64,000 bases of DNA from UBA9300 sp963668715 (GTDB taxonomy: Bacteria; Bacteroidota; Bacteroidia; Bacteroidales; VadinHA17): assembly GCA_963668715.1 (NCBI GenBank), contig OY764960.1, positions 2,480,001 to 2,544,000 of the forward strand, in the 5' to 3' direction. Shown here one piece after another: positions 45,970-55,269 of this stretch. Under the pieces are notes generated by a model, which had not been told where the DNA came from, searched no databases, and saw nothing but the letters and a program-made list of their open reading frames with translations. Made by a program: the position numbers and the translations under genes. Numbering within the stretch: position 1 is the stretch's first letter; every line of letters begins with the position of its first letter.

Positions 45970-46629
45970 ATGGTATCATATCAGGATTCATTCCTTGCGA
46001 AAGGGAAAAGGCAAAAATTAATTGACAGTCTGAGGGAAAAGGGCATCAGGGATGAAAACGTCCTGGAAGCAATGAACAAGGTTCCCAGACATGTATTCAT
46101 GGACAATGCTTTTTTGCATCATGCATACCAGGATAAAGCATTTCCAATATCCTCGGGACAAACGATATCGCAGCCGTATACAGTGGCTTTTCAGACCGAA
46201 CTGCTCAATATCAGAAAGCGGGACAAGGTACTTGAGATAGGTACGGGTTCAGGCTACCAGGCTGCCATACTGATTGAAATGGGAGCAAGGGTATATACCA
46301 TAGAAAGGCACAGGGAATTGTTTAACAAAGCCCAGAAAACATTATCAAGACTTGGCTATAATGCACATTTTTTTCATGGGGACGGACATCAGGGCAAACC
46401 GCAATACGGGCCTTATAATGCAATACTTATAACTGCAGCGACAGAAGATATCCCGTCTGGGCTTATAGAGCAGCTTAAACCCGGCGGCTGTCTTGTAGCT
46501 CCGGTTGGAGGACAGCATAATCAGGTTATGACACGTGTCTGTAAGGATGAGAACGGCGAAATTACTGAAACAAACCATGGTTTGTTCATGTTTGTACCGA
46601 TGTTGAAAGGTACTGTAAATGATAAATGA
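45970..46629 (+). CDS. pcm: Protein-L-isoaspartate O-methyltransferase
   Basis: 219 residues. SAM-dependent repair of isoaspartyl residues. Landmarks: VPRHVFMDNAFLHHAYQDKAFPI, the substrate loop GQTISQPYTVA, and the SAM site VLEIGTGSGYQAAIL. A TATTTTTG box at 45942-45949 is a candidate -7 element. It overlaps the next gene by 11 bases. Confidence 0.95.
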   Translation: MVSYQDSFLAKGKRQKLIDSLREKGIRDENVLEAMNKVPRHVFMDNAFLHHAYQDKAFPISSGQTISQPYTVAFQTELLNIRKRDKVLEIGTGSGYQAAILIEMGARVYTIERHRELFNKAQKTLSRLGYNAHFFHGDGHQGKPQYGPYNAILITAATEDIPSGLIEQLKPGGCLVAPVGGQHNQVMTRVCKDENGEITETNHGLFMFVPMLKGTVNDK

Positions 46630-47272
46630 ATACTATATGAAGATAAACCGTTTTGTGTTTTCGCCAATAAGGGTAAATACATACCTGATATCAGATGAGA
46701 ATGGTGATTGTGCCATTATTGACTGCGGATGTTACGATGAAACCGAATTTAGTGAATTAAAGAAATTCATTTCAGAAAACAGGCTTAATCCGGTAAAATT
46801 ACTTAACACTCATTTGCATCTTGATCATATTTTCGGCAACCGGTTTGTTAATAGCGAATACGGATTAAAGACTCATGCCAACAGAAATGAAGAAGAGAAC
46901 CTTAATTCAGCGGTGACGACTGCAGGCCTGTTTGGACTCAGCATGCCTGAGCCGCCCGGAATAGGTAAATATATTGAAGCCGGTGATATTATTGAGATAG
47001 GAAATATTAAGCTTGAATGTATACCTGTGCCGGGACATACGAGAGGAAGTATAGCTTTTTATTGTGAGGATGAGCAGTTTGTTTTTTCAGGTGACGCATT
47101 GTTTGCCGGTAGTATAGGGAGAACTGATTTGCCCGGGGGCGACCATACGACACTGATAAACAGTATCAGAAACAATCTTTTCTGTCTGCCTGAAAATACA
47201 ACAGTCTTTCCCGGTCACGGCCCCTCTTCTACAATAGGAGCCGAAAGTGAAAATAATCCTTTTTTAACTTAA
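46619..47272 (+). CDS. MBL-fold metallo-hydrolase, glyoxalase II-like
   Basis: 217 residues. The metal-binding HxHxDH motif is THLHLDHIFGN (about residues 65-75). GHTRGSIAFY, FSGDALFAGSIGRTD and FPGHGPSS supply the remaining ligands. The pattern is that of the glyoxalase II/YcbL-like group. The ATG at 46619 overlaps pcm by 11 bases; an internal ATG at 46637 (MKINRFVF) is an equally plausible start. Confidence 0.9.
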   Translation: MINEYYMKINRFVFSPIRVNTYLISDENGDCAIIDCGCYDETEFSELKKFISENRLNPVKLLNTHLHLDHIFGNRFVNSEYGLKTHANRNEEENLNSAVTTAGLFGLSMPEPPGIGKYIEAGDIIEIGNIKLECIPVPGHTRGSIAFYCEDEQFVFSGDALFAGSIGRTDLPGGDHTTLINSIRNNLFCLPENTTVFPGHGPSSTIGAESENNPFLT

Positions 47273-47371
47273 TACATAAGTATTATCTTTAGGATTCCTG
47301 AAATTTGAGATTCCGGAGTATATTGATTTACTAACCCGATTGAACTGGTAATAAATAAATAAGTTATAAAT

Positions 47372-50242
47372 ATGGCATTTGATAAATTTGTAAACAGACA
47401 TATTGGGCCACGTGATGCGGAAGTTTCCCGTATGCTTGAAACCGTTGGCACCGATTCGTTGGAAGGACTGATAAGGGAAACCGTTCCTTCATCTATTATG
47501 CTGGAAAAACCGCTTGATCTTCCTGATGGTATGAGTGAGTATGAATATCTGGAACGGATCAGGGCAATAGGCTCAATGAATAAACAGTACCGTTCGTTTA
47601 TCGGTATGGGTTATTACAGGACAGCTTCACCCTCTGTTATTATCAGAAACGTGCTGGAAAATCCGGGATGGTATACATCCTATACCCCTTATCAGGCCGA
47701 GATATCACAGGGAAGACTGGAGGCGCTTCTTAATTATCAGACAATGGTCAGCGAGCTGACAGGTGTTGAGATTGCCAATGCTTCTCTTCTGGATGAAGCC
47801 ACAGCAGGAGCGGAGGCTATGATCATGATGTATAATGCACGATCCAGGGCTGCTGTAAAGGAGGGGGTGAATAGACTGTTCATTGACGAGAAGATCTTTC
47901 CGCAGACTCTTGATGTTGTAATCACAAGAGCTGAACCATTAGGTATTGAACTGGTGATGGGTGATTTCAGGGAACAGGTTATCGATTCTTCCTTCTTTGG
48001 CATAATCCTGCAATACCCCTCCGCTGATGGTGATATAAGAGATTATAGTAGTTTTGTTGAGAAAACACATGATGCCGGTGCCCTGGTCGCAGTGGCATCA
48101 GACCTGATGAGCCTTGTCCTTATAACTCCCCCGGGAGAATGGGGGGCAGACATAGTATTCGGTTCTAACCAGCGCTTTGGAATTCCTCTGGGATATGGTG
48201 GCCCGCATGCCGGCTTTTTTGCTGCACGCGAATCATTAAAACGCAGTATGCCAGGAAGGATTATAGGTGTGTCTGTTGACATGAACGGCAAGCCTGCTCT
48301 CAGGATGGCCCTGCAGACAAGAGAACAGCATATAAAAAGGGAAAGGGCTACTTCAAATATTTGTACAGCCCAGGCTTTGCTTGCTAATATGAGCGGCATG
48401 TATGCCCAGTATCACGGACCGGAAGGACTGAAAAAAATAGCATCGTATATACACAGTTGTACCTGTGCTTTGAAACAAACACTGGATAGTCTCGGATATA
48501 ATATAGCCAATGATCAGTTTTTTGATACTCTTGACATAAGACTACCCGAAGGGGTTGACCCAGAAAAGGTTAAAGAATCAGCACTGAAGAAAAAGATCAA
48601 TCTCAATTTCTTTTACAGAGATAAAGTGATGCTTAGCCTTGATGAAGTGACCACACTGGATGAAATAAACGATCTGATAGAGGTGTTTGCCGAAGCCGCC
48701 GGCAGGAAGGCAGAAAAACTGAATGATATCAGTGATAAAACCTGCATCGGCAGTAAGTTCCTCAGGAACTCCGGATTCCTTGCCCAGGAGGCATTCAACA
48801 GGTATCATAGCGAAACAGCTATGATGAGGTATCTGAAAATGCTGGAAGGAAGGGATATTTCTCTTAACTATAGTATGATACCTCTGGGTTCCTGTACTAT
48901 GAAACTGAATCCGGCAACTTCCATGTTCCCTCTCAGCTGGCCTGAATTCGGGAATATACATCCTTTTGTGCCTGAAGATCAGGCTGAAGGCTATCATGTT
49001 ATAATGGAAGAGCTTGGCTCGGCTTTGAAAAAGATCACAGGGTTTGATGCAGTTACATTCCAACCTAACTCAGGCGCTGCAGGCGAATACGCCGGACTTA
49101 CGGTAATACGGCAATATCACCTGAACAGGGGTGAAGGTCACAGGAATATTGTCCTTATCCCTTCTTCTGCTCATGGCACAAACCCTGCAAGCGCTGTTAT
49201 GGCAGGGATGGAAGTAGTGGTTGTGGACTGTGACGAGAATGGTAATGTTGATGTTGAAGACCTGGAAAGAAAAGCTGTTGATCATAAAGCAAGGCTTGCA
49301 GCGTTTATGATAACCTATCCTTCGACACATGGCGTGTTCGAGGAAGCTATTGTTGAGATGACAAAGATAATACACCAAAATGGCGGTCAGGTATACATGG
49401 ATGGAGCTAATATGAATGCGATGGTGGGATTATCGAATCCTGCCAGGATAGGAGCCGATGTATGCCATCTTAACCTTCATAAGACATTTGCTATACCACA
49501 TGGAGGAGGAGGACCGGGTGTAGGGCCCATATGCGTTGCTTCTCACTTGTCTGAGTTCCTGCCCTCACATCCTGTTATTGCCACAGGAGGGGAGAACGGA
49601 TCGACAGCAGTGGCTGCAGCACCCTTCGGCTCAGCGCATATACTTACAATTTCACATGCCTATATTTCTATGCTAGGCGAGGAAGGACTTACAAAATCAA
49701 CTAAAATGGCTATCCTGAATGCTAATTACCTGGCATCAGCAATAAAAGAACATTTTGACGTGCTTTACAAAGGGAAGAATGGAAGGGTAGCACATGAGAT
49801 GATAGTTGATTGCAGGAAATTCAAAAATGAAGCGGGAATAACCGAGGAAGATATTGCCAAGCGACTGATGGATTACGGATTTCATGCGCCCACACTCTCT
49901 TTCCCTGTACATGGCACACTGATGGTTGAACCAACAGAAAGTGAGCCTCTTAATGAACTGGATCGTTTTGTGGAGGCGATGAGATCAATATGGAATGAGA
50001 TCATGGAGGTGAAAAACGGAGATGCTGATAAAGAAGATAATGTGCTTCATAATTCTCCGCATACAGCCGCTATGCTGATATCAGATGACTGGAATCATAA
50101 ATACAGCAGGAAGAAAGCAGCATATCCGGTTGACAGACTGGCAGATAATAAATTCTGGCCTTTGGTGGGGAGAATAGACAACGGGTATGGCGACAGGAAC
50201 CTTGTATGTACCTGCGACCCTATAGACTCTTACAGGTACTGA
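47372..50242 (+). CDS. gcvP: Glycine dehydrogenase (decarboxylating), P-protein
   Basis: 956 residues, the single-chain form. PLP-dependent decarboxylation of glycine in the glycine cleavage system. The N-terminal half starts FVNRHIGPRDAEVSRML and includes YTPYQAEISQGRLEALLNYQ. The C-terminal half has LGSCTMKLNP, the PLP lysine K704 in NLHKTFAIPHGGGGPG, and GARVAHEMIVD-like text. gcvT and gcvH are not in the window. Together with fhs it feeds one-carbon metabolism. Confidence 0.97.
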   Translation: MAFDKFVNRHIGPRDAEVSRMLETVGTDSLEGLIRETVPSSIMLEKPLDLPDGMSEYEYLERIRAIGSMNKQYRSFIGMGYYRTASPSVIIRNVLENPGWYTSYTPYQAEISQGRLEALLNYQTMVSELTGVEIANASLLDEATAGAEAMIMMYNARSRAAVKEGVNRLFIDEKIFPQTLDVVITRAEPLGIELVMGDFREQVIDSSFFGIILQYPSADGDIRDYSSFVEKTHDAGALVAVASDLMSLVLITPPGEWGADIVFGSNQRFGIPLGYGGPHAGFFAARESLKRSMPGRIIGVSVDMNGKPALRMALQTREQHIKRERATSNICTAQALLANMSGMYAQYHGPEGLKKIASYIHSCTCALKQTLDSLGYNIANDQFFDTLDIRLPEGVDPEKVKESALKKKINLNFFYRDKVMLSLDEVTTLDEINDLIEVFAEAAGRKAEKLNDISDKTCIGSKFLRNSGFLAQEAFNRYHSETAMMRYLKMLEGRDISLNYSMIPLGSCTMKLNPATSMFPLSWPEFGNIHPFVPEDQAEGYHVIMEELGSALKKITGFDAVTFQPNSGAAGEYAGLTVIRQYHLNRGEGHRNIVLIPSSAHGTNPASAVMAGMEVVVVDCDENGNVDVEDLERKAVDHKARLAAFMITYPSTHGVFEEAIVEMTKIIHQNGGQVYMDGANMNAMVGLSNPARIGADVCHLNLHKTFAIPHGGGGPGVGPICVASHLSEFLPSHPVIATGGENGSTAVAAAPFGSAHILTISHAYISMLGEEGLTKSTKMAILNANYLASAIKEHFDVLYKGKNGRVAHEMIVDCRKFKNEAGITEEDIAKRLMDYGFHAPTLSFPVHGTLMVEPTESEPLNELDRFVEAMRSIWNEIMEVKNGDADKEDNVLHNSPHTAAMLISDDWNHKYSRKKAAYPVDRLADNKFWPLVGRIDNGYGDRNLVCTCDPIDSYRY

Positions 50243-50249
50243 GATAACC

Positions 50250-51230
50250 TTATTTCCTGGTTTTTATTGCATCCTCGATAAGCAGGGAATAGAGTTCTCC
50301 GGGTATAATTCCGTATTCCTTCATTTGTTTGGGGACTATACTTTCTTCTGTGATGCCGGGGATTGTATTGACCTCAATAAATACCGGAGTCTGGTTTACC
50401 ACAATGAAATCAACCCTTACAAGTCCCTTGCAGTCAAGAAAGGATGCTATTTCGGAACTGGCTTTTTGTATTGCCTTTGTTATATGTTCAGGGAAGCGGG
50501 CGGGAGTAATCTCATCTGCCCGGGAAGGATCATATTTGGCTTCGAAATCAAAAAACTCATTCTTACTTACTATTTCTGTAACAGGCAGTACAATGTTTTT
50601 TTCTGATGTTCTGACCACTCCGCATGCTACTTCTGTTCCATCCATGTACTCTTCAACTAAAACCTGAGGACCTTCAGTCAGCGCCAGCCTGATAGCAGGT
50701 AATATTTCATCTGTGGACTTAACCTTACTTACTCCGAAGCTGGATCCGCTTTCATTAGGTTTAATGAACATCGGAAGGCCGATCTCCTTCACGAGGGTGC
50801 CGGGATCAGGAATATTGTTGCTGTCAAATAATATCCATTTCGCCATGTTTATCCCATAATTGCCAAGAAAGGATTTACAGGCGTTTTTATTGAATGTAAT
50901 TGCTGATGTATAGGCGCTGCATCCGGTATAGGGGATATTCATCAGATCGAAATAACCCTGTAACAATCCGTTTTCACCGGGAGTCCCGTGGATAGCGATA
51001 AAAACAGCGTCGAATCTTATTTCTCTGTCATGAAGCTCAATGCTGAAGTTGTTCCTGTCAATCCTGAAGGCCTGTCCCGAGTTGCTTTCCCAGTACCAGT
51101 CGGTGCCTTTTATCATGATAAGGTAGGTTTCATACATGCCTTCCAACGCCCTTTTTACTGCCTGAGCGCTTTTTACTGATATATCAAATTCGGAAGAGTT
51201 ACCTCCTGTAACAATTGCAATGGTCTTCAT
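50250..51230 (-). CDS. ddl: D-alanine-D-alanine ligase
   Basis: 326 residues. ATP-grasp enzyme making the D-Ala-D-Ala peptidoglycan dipeptide. IAIHGTPGENGLLQG, PYTGCSAYTSAITFNKNACK, MFIKPNESGSSFGVSKV, EYMDGTEVACGV and FIEVNTIPGITEESI are all family blocks. The usual GEDG is GENG here. Last gene of a minus-strand run PASTA, T9SS protein, RluA, Ddl, and the order matches a conserved Bacteroidota group. Confidence 0.93.
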   Translation of the reverse strand: MKTIAIVTGGNSSEFDISVKSAQAVKRALEGMYETYLIMIKGTDWYWESNSGQAFRIDRNNFSIELHDREIRFDAVFIAIHGTPGENGLLQGYFDLMNIPYTGCSAYTSAITFNKNACKSFLGNYGINMAKWILFDSNNIPDPGTLVKEIGLPMFIKPNESGSSFGVSKVKSTDEILPAIRLALTEGPQVLVEEYMDGTEVACGVVRTSEKNIVLPVTEIVSKNEFFDFEAKYDPSRADEITPARFPEHITKAIQKASSEIASFLDCKGLVRVDFIVVNQTPVFIEVNTIPGITEESIVPKQMKEYGIIPGELYSLLIEDAIKTRK

Positions 51231-51311
51231 TACTGTACCTGTGATTTATTTTGATCCAAATATAAGAAATCCCTGGCTTATGGATAGAATGACAGATTGA
51301 CAGGTAAGAAA

Positions 51312-51353
51312 GGGATCAGGGATTAGGGATTAGGGATCAGGGATCAGGGATTA
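51312..51353. repeat. Perfect heptamer array GGGATYA x6
   Basis: Six uninterrupted heptamers: GGGATCA, GGGATTA, GGGATTA, GGGATCA, GGGATCA, GGGATTA. Only the sixth base varies (C or T). A CTTTTGTCCTTCGTCGTTGG heptamer word follows at 51372-51391 and touches the RluA stop. The array closely resembles cyanobacterial STRR heptamers. Confidence 0.9.
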
Positions 51354-51399
51354 GGAAAAACAACTATATAATCCTTTTGTCCTTCGTCGTTGGTTAAAT

Positions 51400-52431
51400 T
51401 TAAACCATTTCCCTGCCTGCAATATAACCGCGCCATTTTTCCAGGAGCTGCGCCATGTCATCAGGCATATCCGACTCAAACTCCATTCGCGTTCCTGTTA
51501 CCGGATGGTTAAATGAGAGATATTTTGCATGCAAGGCCTGCCTCGGTAATATATTGAAGCAATTTCTGATGAATTGCTGGTATTTTGTAAAAGTGGTTCC
51601 CCGTAATATTTTGTCCCCTCCATAATCCCGGTCATTGAACAGAGGATGACCTATATGACTCATATGCACTCTTATCTGATGAGTCCTCCCTGTTTCAAGC
51701 TCACATTCTATAAGTGACACATACGAAAGATCTTCAAGTAATCTGAAATGAGTAATTGCAGGTTTGCCTTCACTGGAATCGGGGAATACATGCATTATCT
51801 TACGGTTGCGGGGGCTTCTGCCGATATTACCTTCTATTGTCCCTTTATTTCCGGGATTACCCCATACCAGCGCAGTATATCTTCTCCCTGTACTATGTTC
51901 ATAGAATTGTTTTCCCAGTTTGTTAAGGGCATATTCGGTTTTTGCTACAACAAGAAGACCTGAAGTATTTTTGTCTATCCGGTGTACCAGGCCAGGCCGT
52001 ATCTCACCGCTATTGAACATGGGCAGATCACTGAAATGGTACAAAAGGGCATTAACAAGGGTGCCGTTATAGTTTCCGAAGCCGGGATGTACAACCATCC
52101 CCGCTTCCTTATTTACTACAAGCAGATCATCGTCTTCGAATACTATATTAAGGCGAATCTCTTCAGGTAATATCTCTGTTTCATGTGGAGGGTGCGTAAG
52201 CAGTATCTGTATCACATCACCGGGTTTGACCTTATAACTCGGCTTTACCGGCTCGTTGTTAACCACAATATTTCCTGCAATGGCTGCGCTCTGAATACGT
52301 GTACGCGAGGCATTTTCAATCCGGTTAACGAGGAATTTATCTATTCTTAATGGTTTTTGTCCCGGATCTGTTTCAATACGGTAATGTTCGAACAGTTCAT
52401 TATTATCAATGTTTTCAGGAACAGCATTCAT
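51400..52431 (-). CDS. RluA-family pseudouridine synthase
   Basis: 343 residues. S4 RNA-binding domain (about 25-90, LRIDKFLVNRIENASRTRIQ) followed by the synthase domain with the catalytic Asp in HRIDKNTSGLLVVAKT and GRTHQIRVHMSHIGHPLFND. The closest named relatives are RluD (23S rRNA). It follows the T9SS gene by 6 bases in the minus-strand run. Its target is not certain. Confidence 0.92.
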   Translation of the reverse strand: MNAVPENIDNNELFEHYRIETDPGQKPLRIDKFLVNRIENASRTRIQSAAIAGNIVVNNEPVKPSYKVKPGDVIQILLTHPPHETEILPEEIRLNIVFEDDDLLVVNKEAGMVVHPGFGNYNGTLVNALLYHFSDLPMFNSGEIRPGLVHRIDKNTSGLLVVAKTEYALNKLGKQFYEHSTGRRYTALVWGNPGNKGTIEGNIGRSPRNRKIMHVFPDSSEGKPAITHFRLLEDLSYVSLIECELETGRTHQIRVHMSHIGHPLFNDRDYGGDKILRGTTFTKYQQFIRNCFNILPRQALHAKYLSFNHPVTGTRMEFESDMPDDMAQLLEKWRGYIAGREMV

Positions 52432-52437
52432 TACCGT

Positions 52438-54294
52438 TTAATATTTAATAAACCTGTTGTATCCCAGATCAGAACTGCCTGATCTGGCCTTAATAAAGTA
52501 TATCCCGGGCTGAAGCGCTGATACATCGATTGTTTCCGTATACTCACGCGAGATAATCAAACGTCCGCTACTGTCGAAGATATCAAGAGTACAATCACCG
52601 GGCTTATACTCTGACTCACGGATTTCAATATTCAGGATCAATGAAGCCGGGTTCGGCCAGATATGCAGTATTTTTGCCTGATCCCGGGTTATTATATCAA
52701 TCCCTGAGACTGCAGTTTTTTCCCCGGTTACAGGTCTTATCATCAGACTTCCTGATACCTCCGACTCTTGCCATGATCCGTTAATATAATAATGTCTTTT
52801 ACCATGGTGAGGTGTATTCATATCCAGGCTTGCATTAAGAAATGTTTCCGTTCTTTGGACCCATCCCACATGAAAATATCCTTCAACCGGAAGCGGATCG
52901 TTCAGATCATATCTGATAAAACCGTTAATGCTTTCACCCGGATCCACCATTTCTTCCTGTTCAAGCAGAAGGTCTCCCGGTATTCCGTTATTATCGTTCC
53001 ATACCGCCAGGTCAAAATACCTCCGGTTCGAAGATTCATAGCTATCATTAAATGCGATAAATACCGCCCTGAGAGTATCCTTTAAGAATGTTCTGAACCT
53101 GGTTGCTGCCATTGCGTTTGACGCTCCCTGTCCGTTTATACCATAACCGCTTTCGGCTGAACCGTCATCATAAGAGAAATAGTTACTGAATACTTGGTAA
53201 TAATCAATTGTGTCATTAATCTTTCGGTCAAACTCATCGGTTGTCAGTATCGATCTTATCCTGAATAATGCAGAATCGGTAAATGATGAATTAAAGGTAT
53301 ATATAAGATTAGCGTCATAAGATATCCACTCTCCGGGATCTATATTTGTTGCACCGGCAGAAAAGCTGTGAACGTCAGCATCTTCGTATATATCGGTAAT
53401 AATAAAACTACGTGTAACATTCCGGATCACCTTGTCGTTATTTCTGTAATTAATTTTTACAGATGATCCCATTTCCGATAAGAAAATCTGTCTGAATTGA
53501 TTCCATGGCATTGATTCGTAGGTGTTTAATACGGATCGTATTGGCGAAGTAAAGGTGACATCCTCAGCTATGGTATCTGCCGGGTCTCTGTTTCTATCCA
53601 GGTAAATATAGTCGATATTCCACTGGTCGGCATTACCTGCCATTGCAGGATCGCTCAATGTTGAACTCAAACTGGCATAATTGATAAATCTGAATCTGAA
53701 TCCTTTTTTCAGATAATCAGGATCTTCTATTTTAATTATCACAGGTTTAAAGTTATGAACCACAGTTCCTTCTGCTTTCCAGACGCTTTTCCAGATATCA
53801 CCTGTGACGGAATAAAATTGTAATACAAGACTGTCTTTAATCTCAGGAGGGTCGCCTGTTCCCTGTGGCTGGTAAAAAAAACTAAGGTATATATTTTCAG
53901 CAGGATCCAGTTCCATGTTGAGAGGCACAGACGTAAGCCTGTCGGCTTCGAATTGATAAGTTTCGGCTTCTTCATACAGGAGACCCATATTATTAAGGGC
54001 GTCAAAAGTAGCAACACCCTGACTGACAGGGTTCAGGCAAAAGGTGTTGTTAACAAAGACATCATTGTCAGTCCATCTGGTTTCCTGTGGCCAGGGTCCT
54101 TCATCAGTAAAATCTTCGAAAAAGGGCAGGTCCAGTGTGTCCGGGGGATTTAATGATTTTGTACTTGCCTTTTGTTCGTACTTTTTATTTATTTCAGGAT
54201 TTATGATCAGGCCTGTTACTATTTCCTGGCTGTATCCCTTAAATATACAAGCGATAAATAGAAATCCGGCAAGATGTATCCTGCGAAAAATCAT
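52438..54294 (-). CDS. Secreted protein with type IX secretion C-terminal domain
   Basis: 618 residues. Signal peptide to about 22 (IFKGYSQ). The beta-rich body, including two jelly-roll-like segments (LDLPFFEDFTDEGPWPQETRWTDNDV and YLSFFYQPQGTGD shown only in part), has no recognised catalytic motif. The last ~75 residues form a T9SS type A sorting domain: HIWPNPAS, LDIFDSSGRLI, LQPGIYFIKA. It is therefore exported through the Por system and anchored or released. It lies between PASTA and RluA genes. Function unknown. Confidence 0.85.
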   Translation of the reverse strand: MIFRRIHLAGFLFIACIFKGYSQEIVTGLIINPEINKKYEQKASTKSLNPPDTLDLPFFEDFTDEGPWPQETRWTDNDVFVNNTFCLNPVSQGVATFDALNNMGLLYEEAETYQFEADRLTSVPLNMELDPAENIYLSFFYQPQGTGDPPEIKDSLVLQFYSVTGDIWKSVWKAEGTVVHNFKPVIIKIEDPDYLKKGFRFRFINYASLSSTLSDPAMAGNADQWNIDYIYLDRNRDPADTIAEDVTFTSPIRSVLNTYESMPWNQFRQIFLSEMGSSVKINYRNNDKVIRNVTRSFIITDIYEDADVHSFSAGATNIDPGEWISYDANLIYTFNSSFTDSALFRIRSILTTDEFDRKINDTIDYYQVFSNYFSYDDGSAESGYGINGQGASNAMAATRFRTFLKDTLRAVFIAFNDSYESSNRRYFDLAVWNDNNGIPGDLLLEQEEMVDPGESINGFIRYDLNDPLPVEGYFHVGWVQRTETFLNASLDMNTPHHGKRHYYINGSWQESEVSGSLMIRPVTGEKTAVSGIDIITRDQAKILHIWPNPASLILNIEIRESEYKPGDCTLDIFDSSGRLIISREYTETIDVSALQPGIYFIKARSGSSDLGYNRFIKY

Positions 54295-54305
54295 CAGGTA
54301 TTATA

Positions 54306-55151
54306 TTAGTTTATCATTTCCGGCATCACAAGGAGCGTGTCGGTTAAATTTATCATTGTTGAATCAACGGGTAGTTTAGCTGAGTCTGTTGTCATCCAGA
54401 CATAGATGGCAGAACCCAGTTGGAGAGTTGATCCTTCAGAATATTTGGGATTTTGCTTAAAAACAAAAGCAATTGTGCTGTCTTCGGCAGTAATAATGGT
54501 GTTGTCAAAGGTAAAGGTTCCGATATTTAATGAAGCTGCGAGTATTCTTTCCCTTGCTTTATCAATGTTTAATCCTGTGAGATCAGGCACCTGTGTTCTT
54601 ATGTTACTGAGCCCTTTGCCAAGTACCAGGTCGATGACCGAGCCTTTCTGGATTGAGTCGCCCGGTTCTACAGACTTCCCGTGATATAGCTGTTCGAGTA
54701 CATAATCGACAGCAAGGTCCGGCTTATAATTAAGTTTGCCTATCTCAAGGCCGGAGCTCTCTATAAGTGCCAGAGCCTGCCGCTTAGAGAGTTCAAGAAG
54801 GTTGGGCATCTCTACCATTTCCGGGTTATAAGCATTAATCGTTACCACTATTCTTCTGTTCTTTTTTACTTCAAAGCCGGGGACAGGATTCTGCTCAACC
54901 ACACAGCCTCTTGCAGCTATATTGGTATATACCGAATCTATTACCTGAAATCTCATTTTATTGCGCTTTACGGTTTTCTCTGCTTCCTCAACGCTTAAAC
55001 CAAAGAGGTCGGGAACAGATCGTTTTTGTCCGTGCCTGGTAAAAATACTGAGCCACAGTAAAGTAAGGAAAACAATAACTATGCCTGTGGCTATTGCCAG
55101 TCCGAGGTTTTTAAAGAAATCCTTGCTGATAAGGAATTTTTTCAGGCTCAT
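54306..55151 (-). CDS. PASTA-domain membrane protein
   Basis: 281 residues. A short cytoplasmic N-terminus, one membrane segment (about 17-36, LAIATGIVIVFLTLLWLSIF), then three PASTA repeats (VPDLFGLSVEEAEKTVK, MPNLLELSKRQALALIE, VPDLTGLNIDKARERIL). PASTA domains bind muropeptides or beta-lactams. Standing before ddl in the same run, it probably belongs to cell-wall maintenance. There is no kinase or transpeptidase domain attached. Confidence 0.9.
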   Translation of the reverse strand: MSLKKFLISKDFFKNLGLAIATGIVIVFLTLLWLSIFTRHGQKRSVPDLFGLSVEEAEKTVKRNKMRFQVIDSVYTNIAARGCVVEQNPVPGFEVKKNRRIVVTINAYNPEMVEMPNLLELSKRQALALIESSGLEIGKLNYKPDLAVDYVLEQLYHGKSVEPGDSIQKGSVIDLVLGKGLSNIRTQVPDLTGLNIDKARERILAASLNIGTFTFDNTIITAEDSTIAFVFKQNPKYSEGSTLQLGSAIYVWMTTDSAKLPVDSTMINLTDTLLVMPEMIN

Positions 55152-55269
55152 AATTCAGGTTTATTTAAATAGTAACGTTTCGGCAAAGATAAAATTATAT
55201 AAAGATTGTTTAATCATCCCGAAACCTAAGATTCGGTATTTCATAGTTAAAGTGTTTGAATTGTATATA

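Noticed and set aside
48578..49063. 161-codon antisense open frame inside gcvP
   Set aside because: It lies opposite a highly conserved gene and shows no protein-like pattern; it mirrors gcvP codon bias.
51312..51353. Possible CRISPR array
   Set aside because: Units are 7 bases with no spacers, and no cas genes are nearby.
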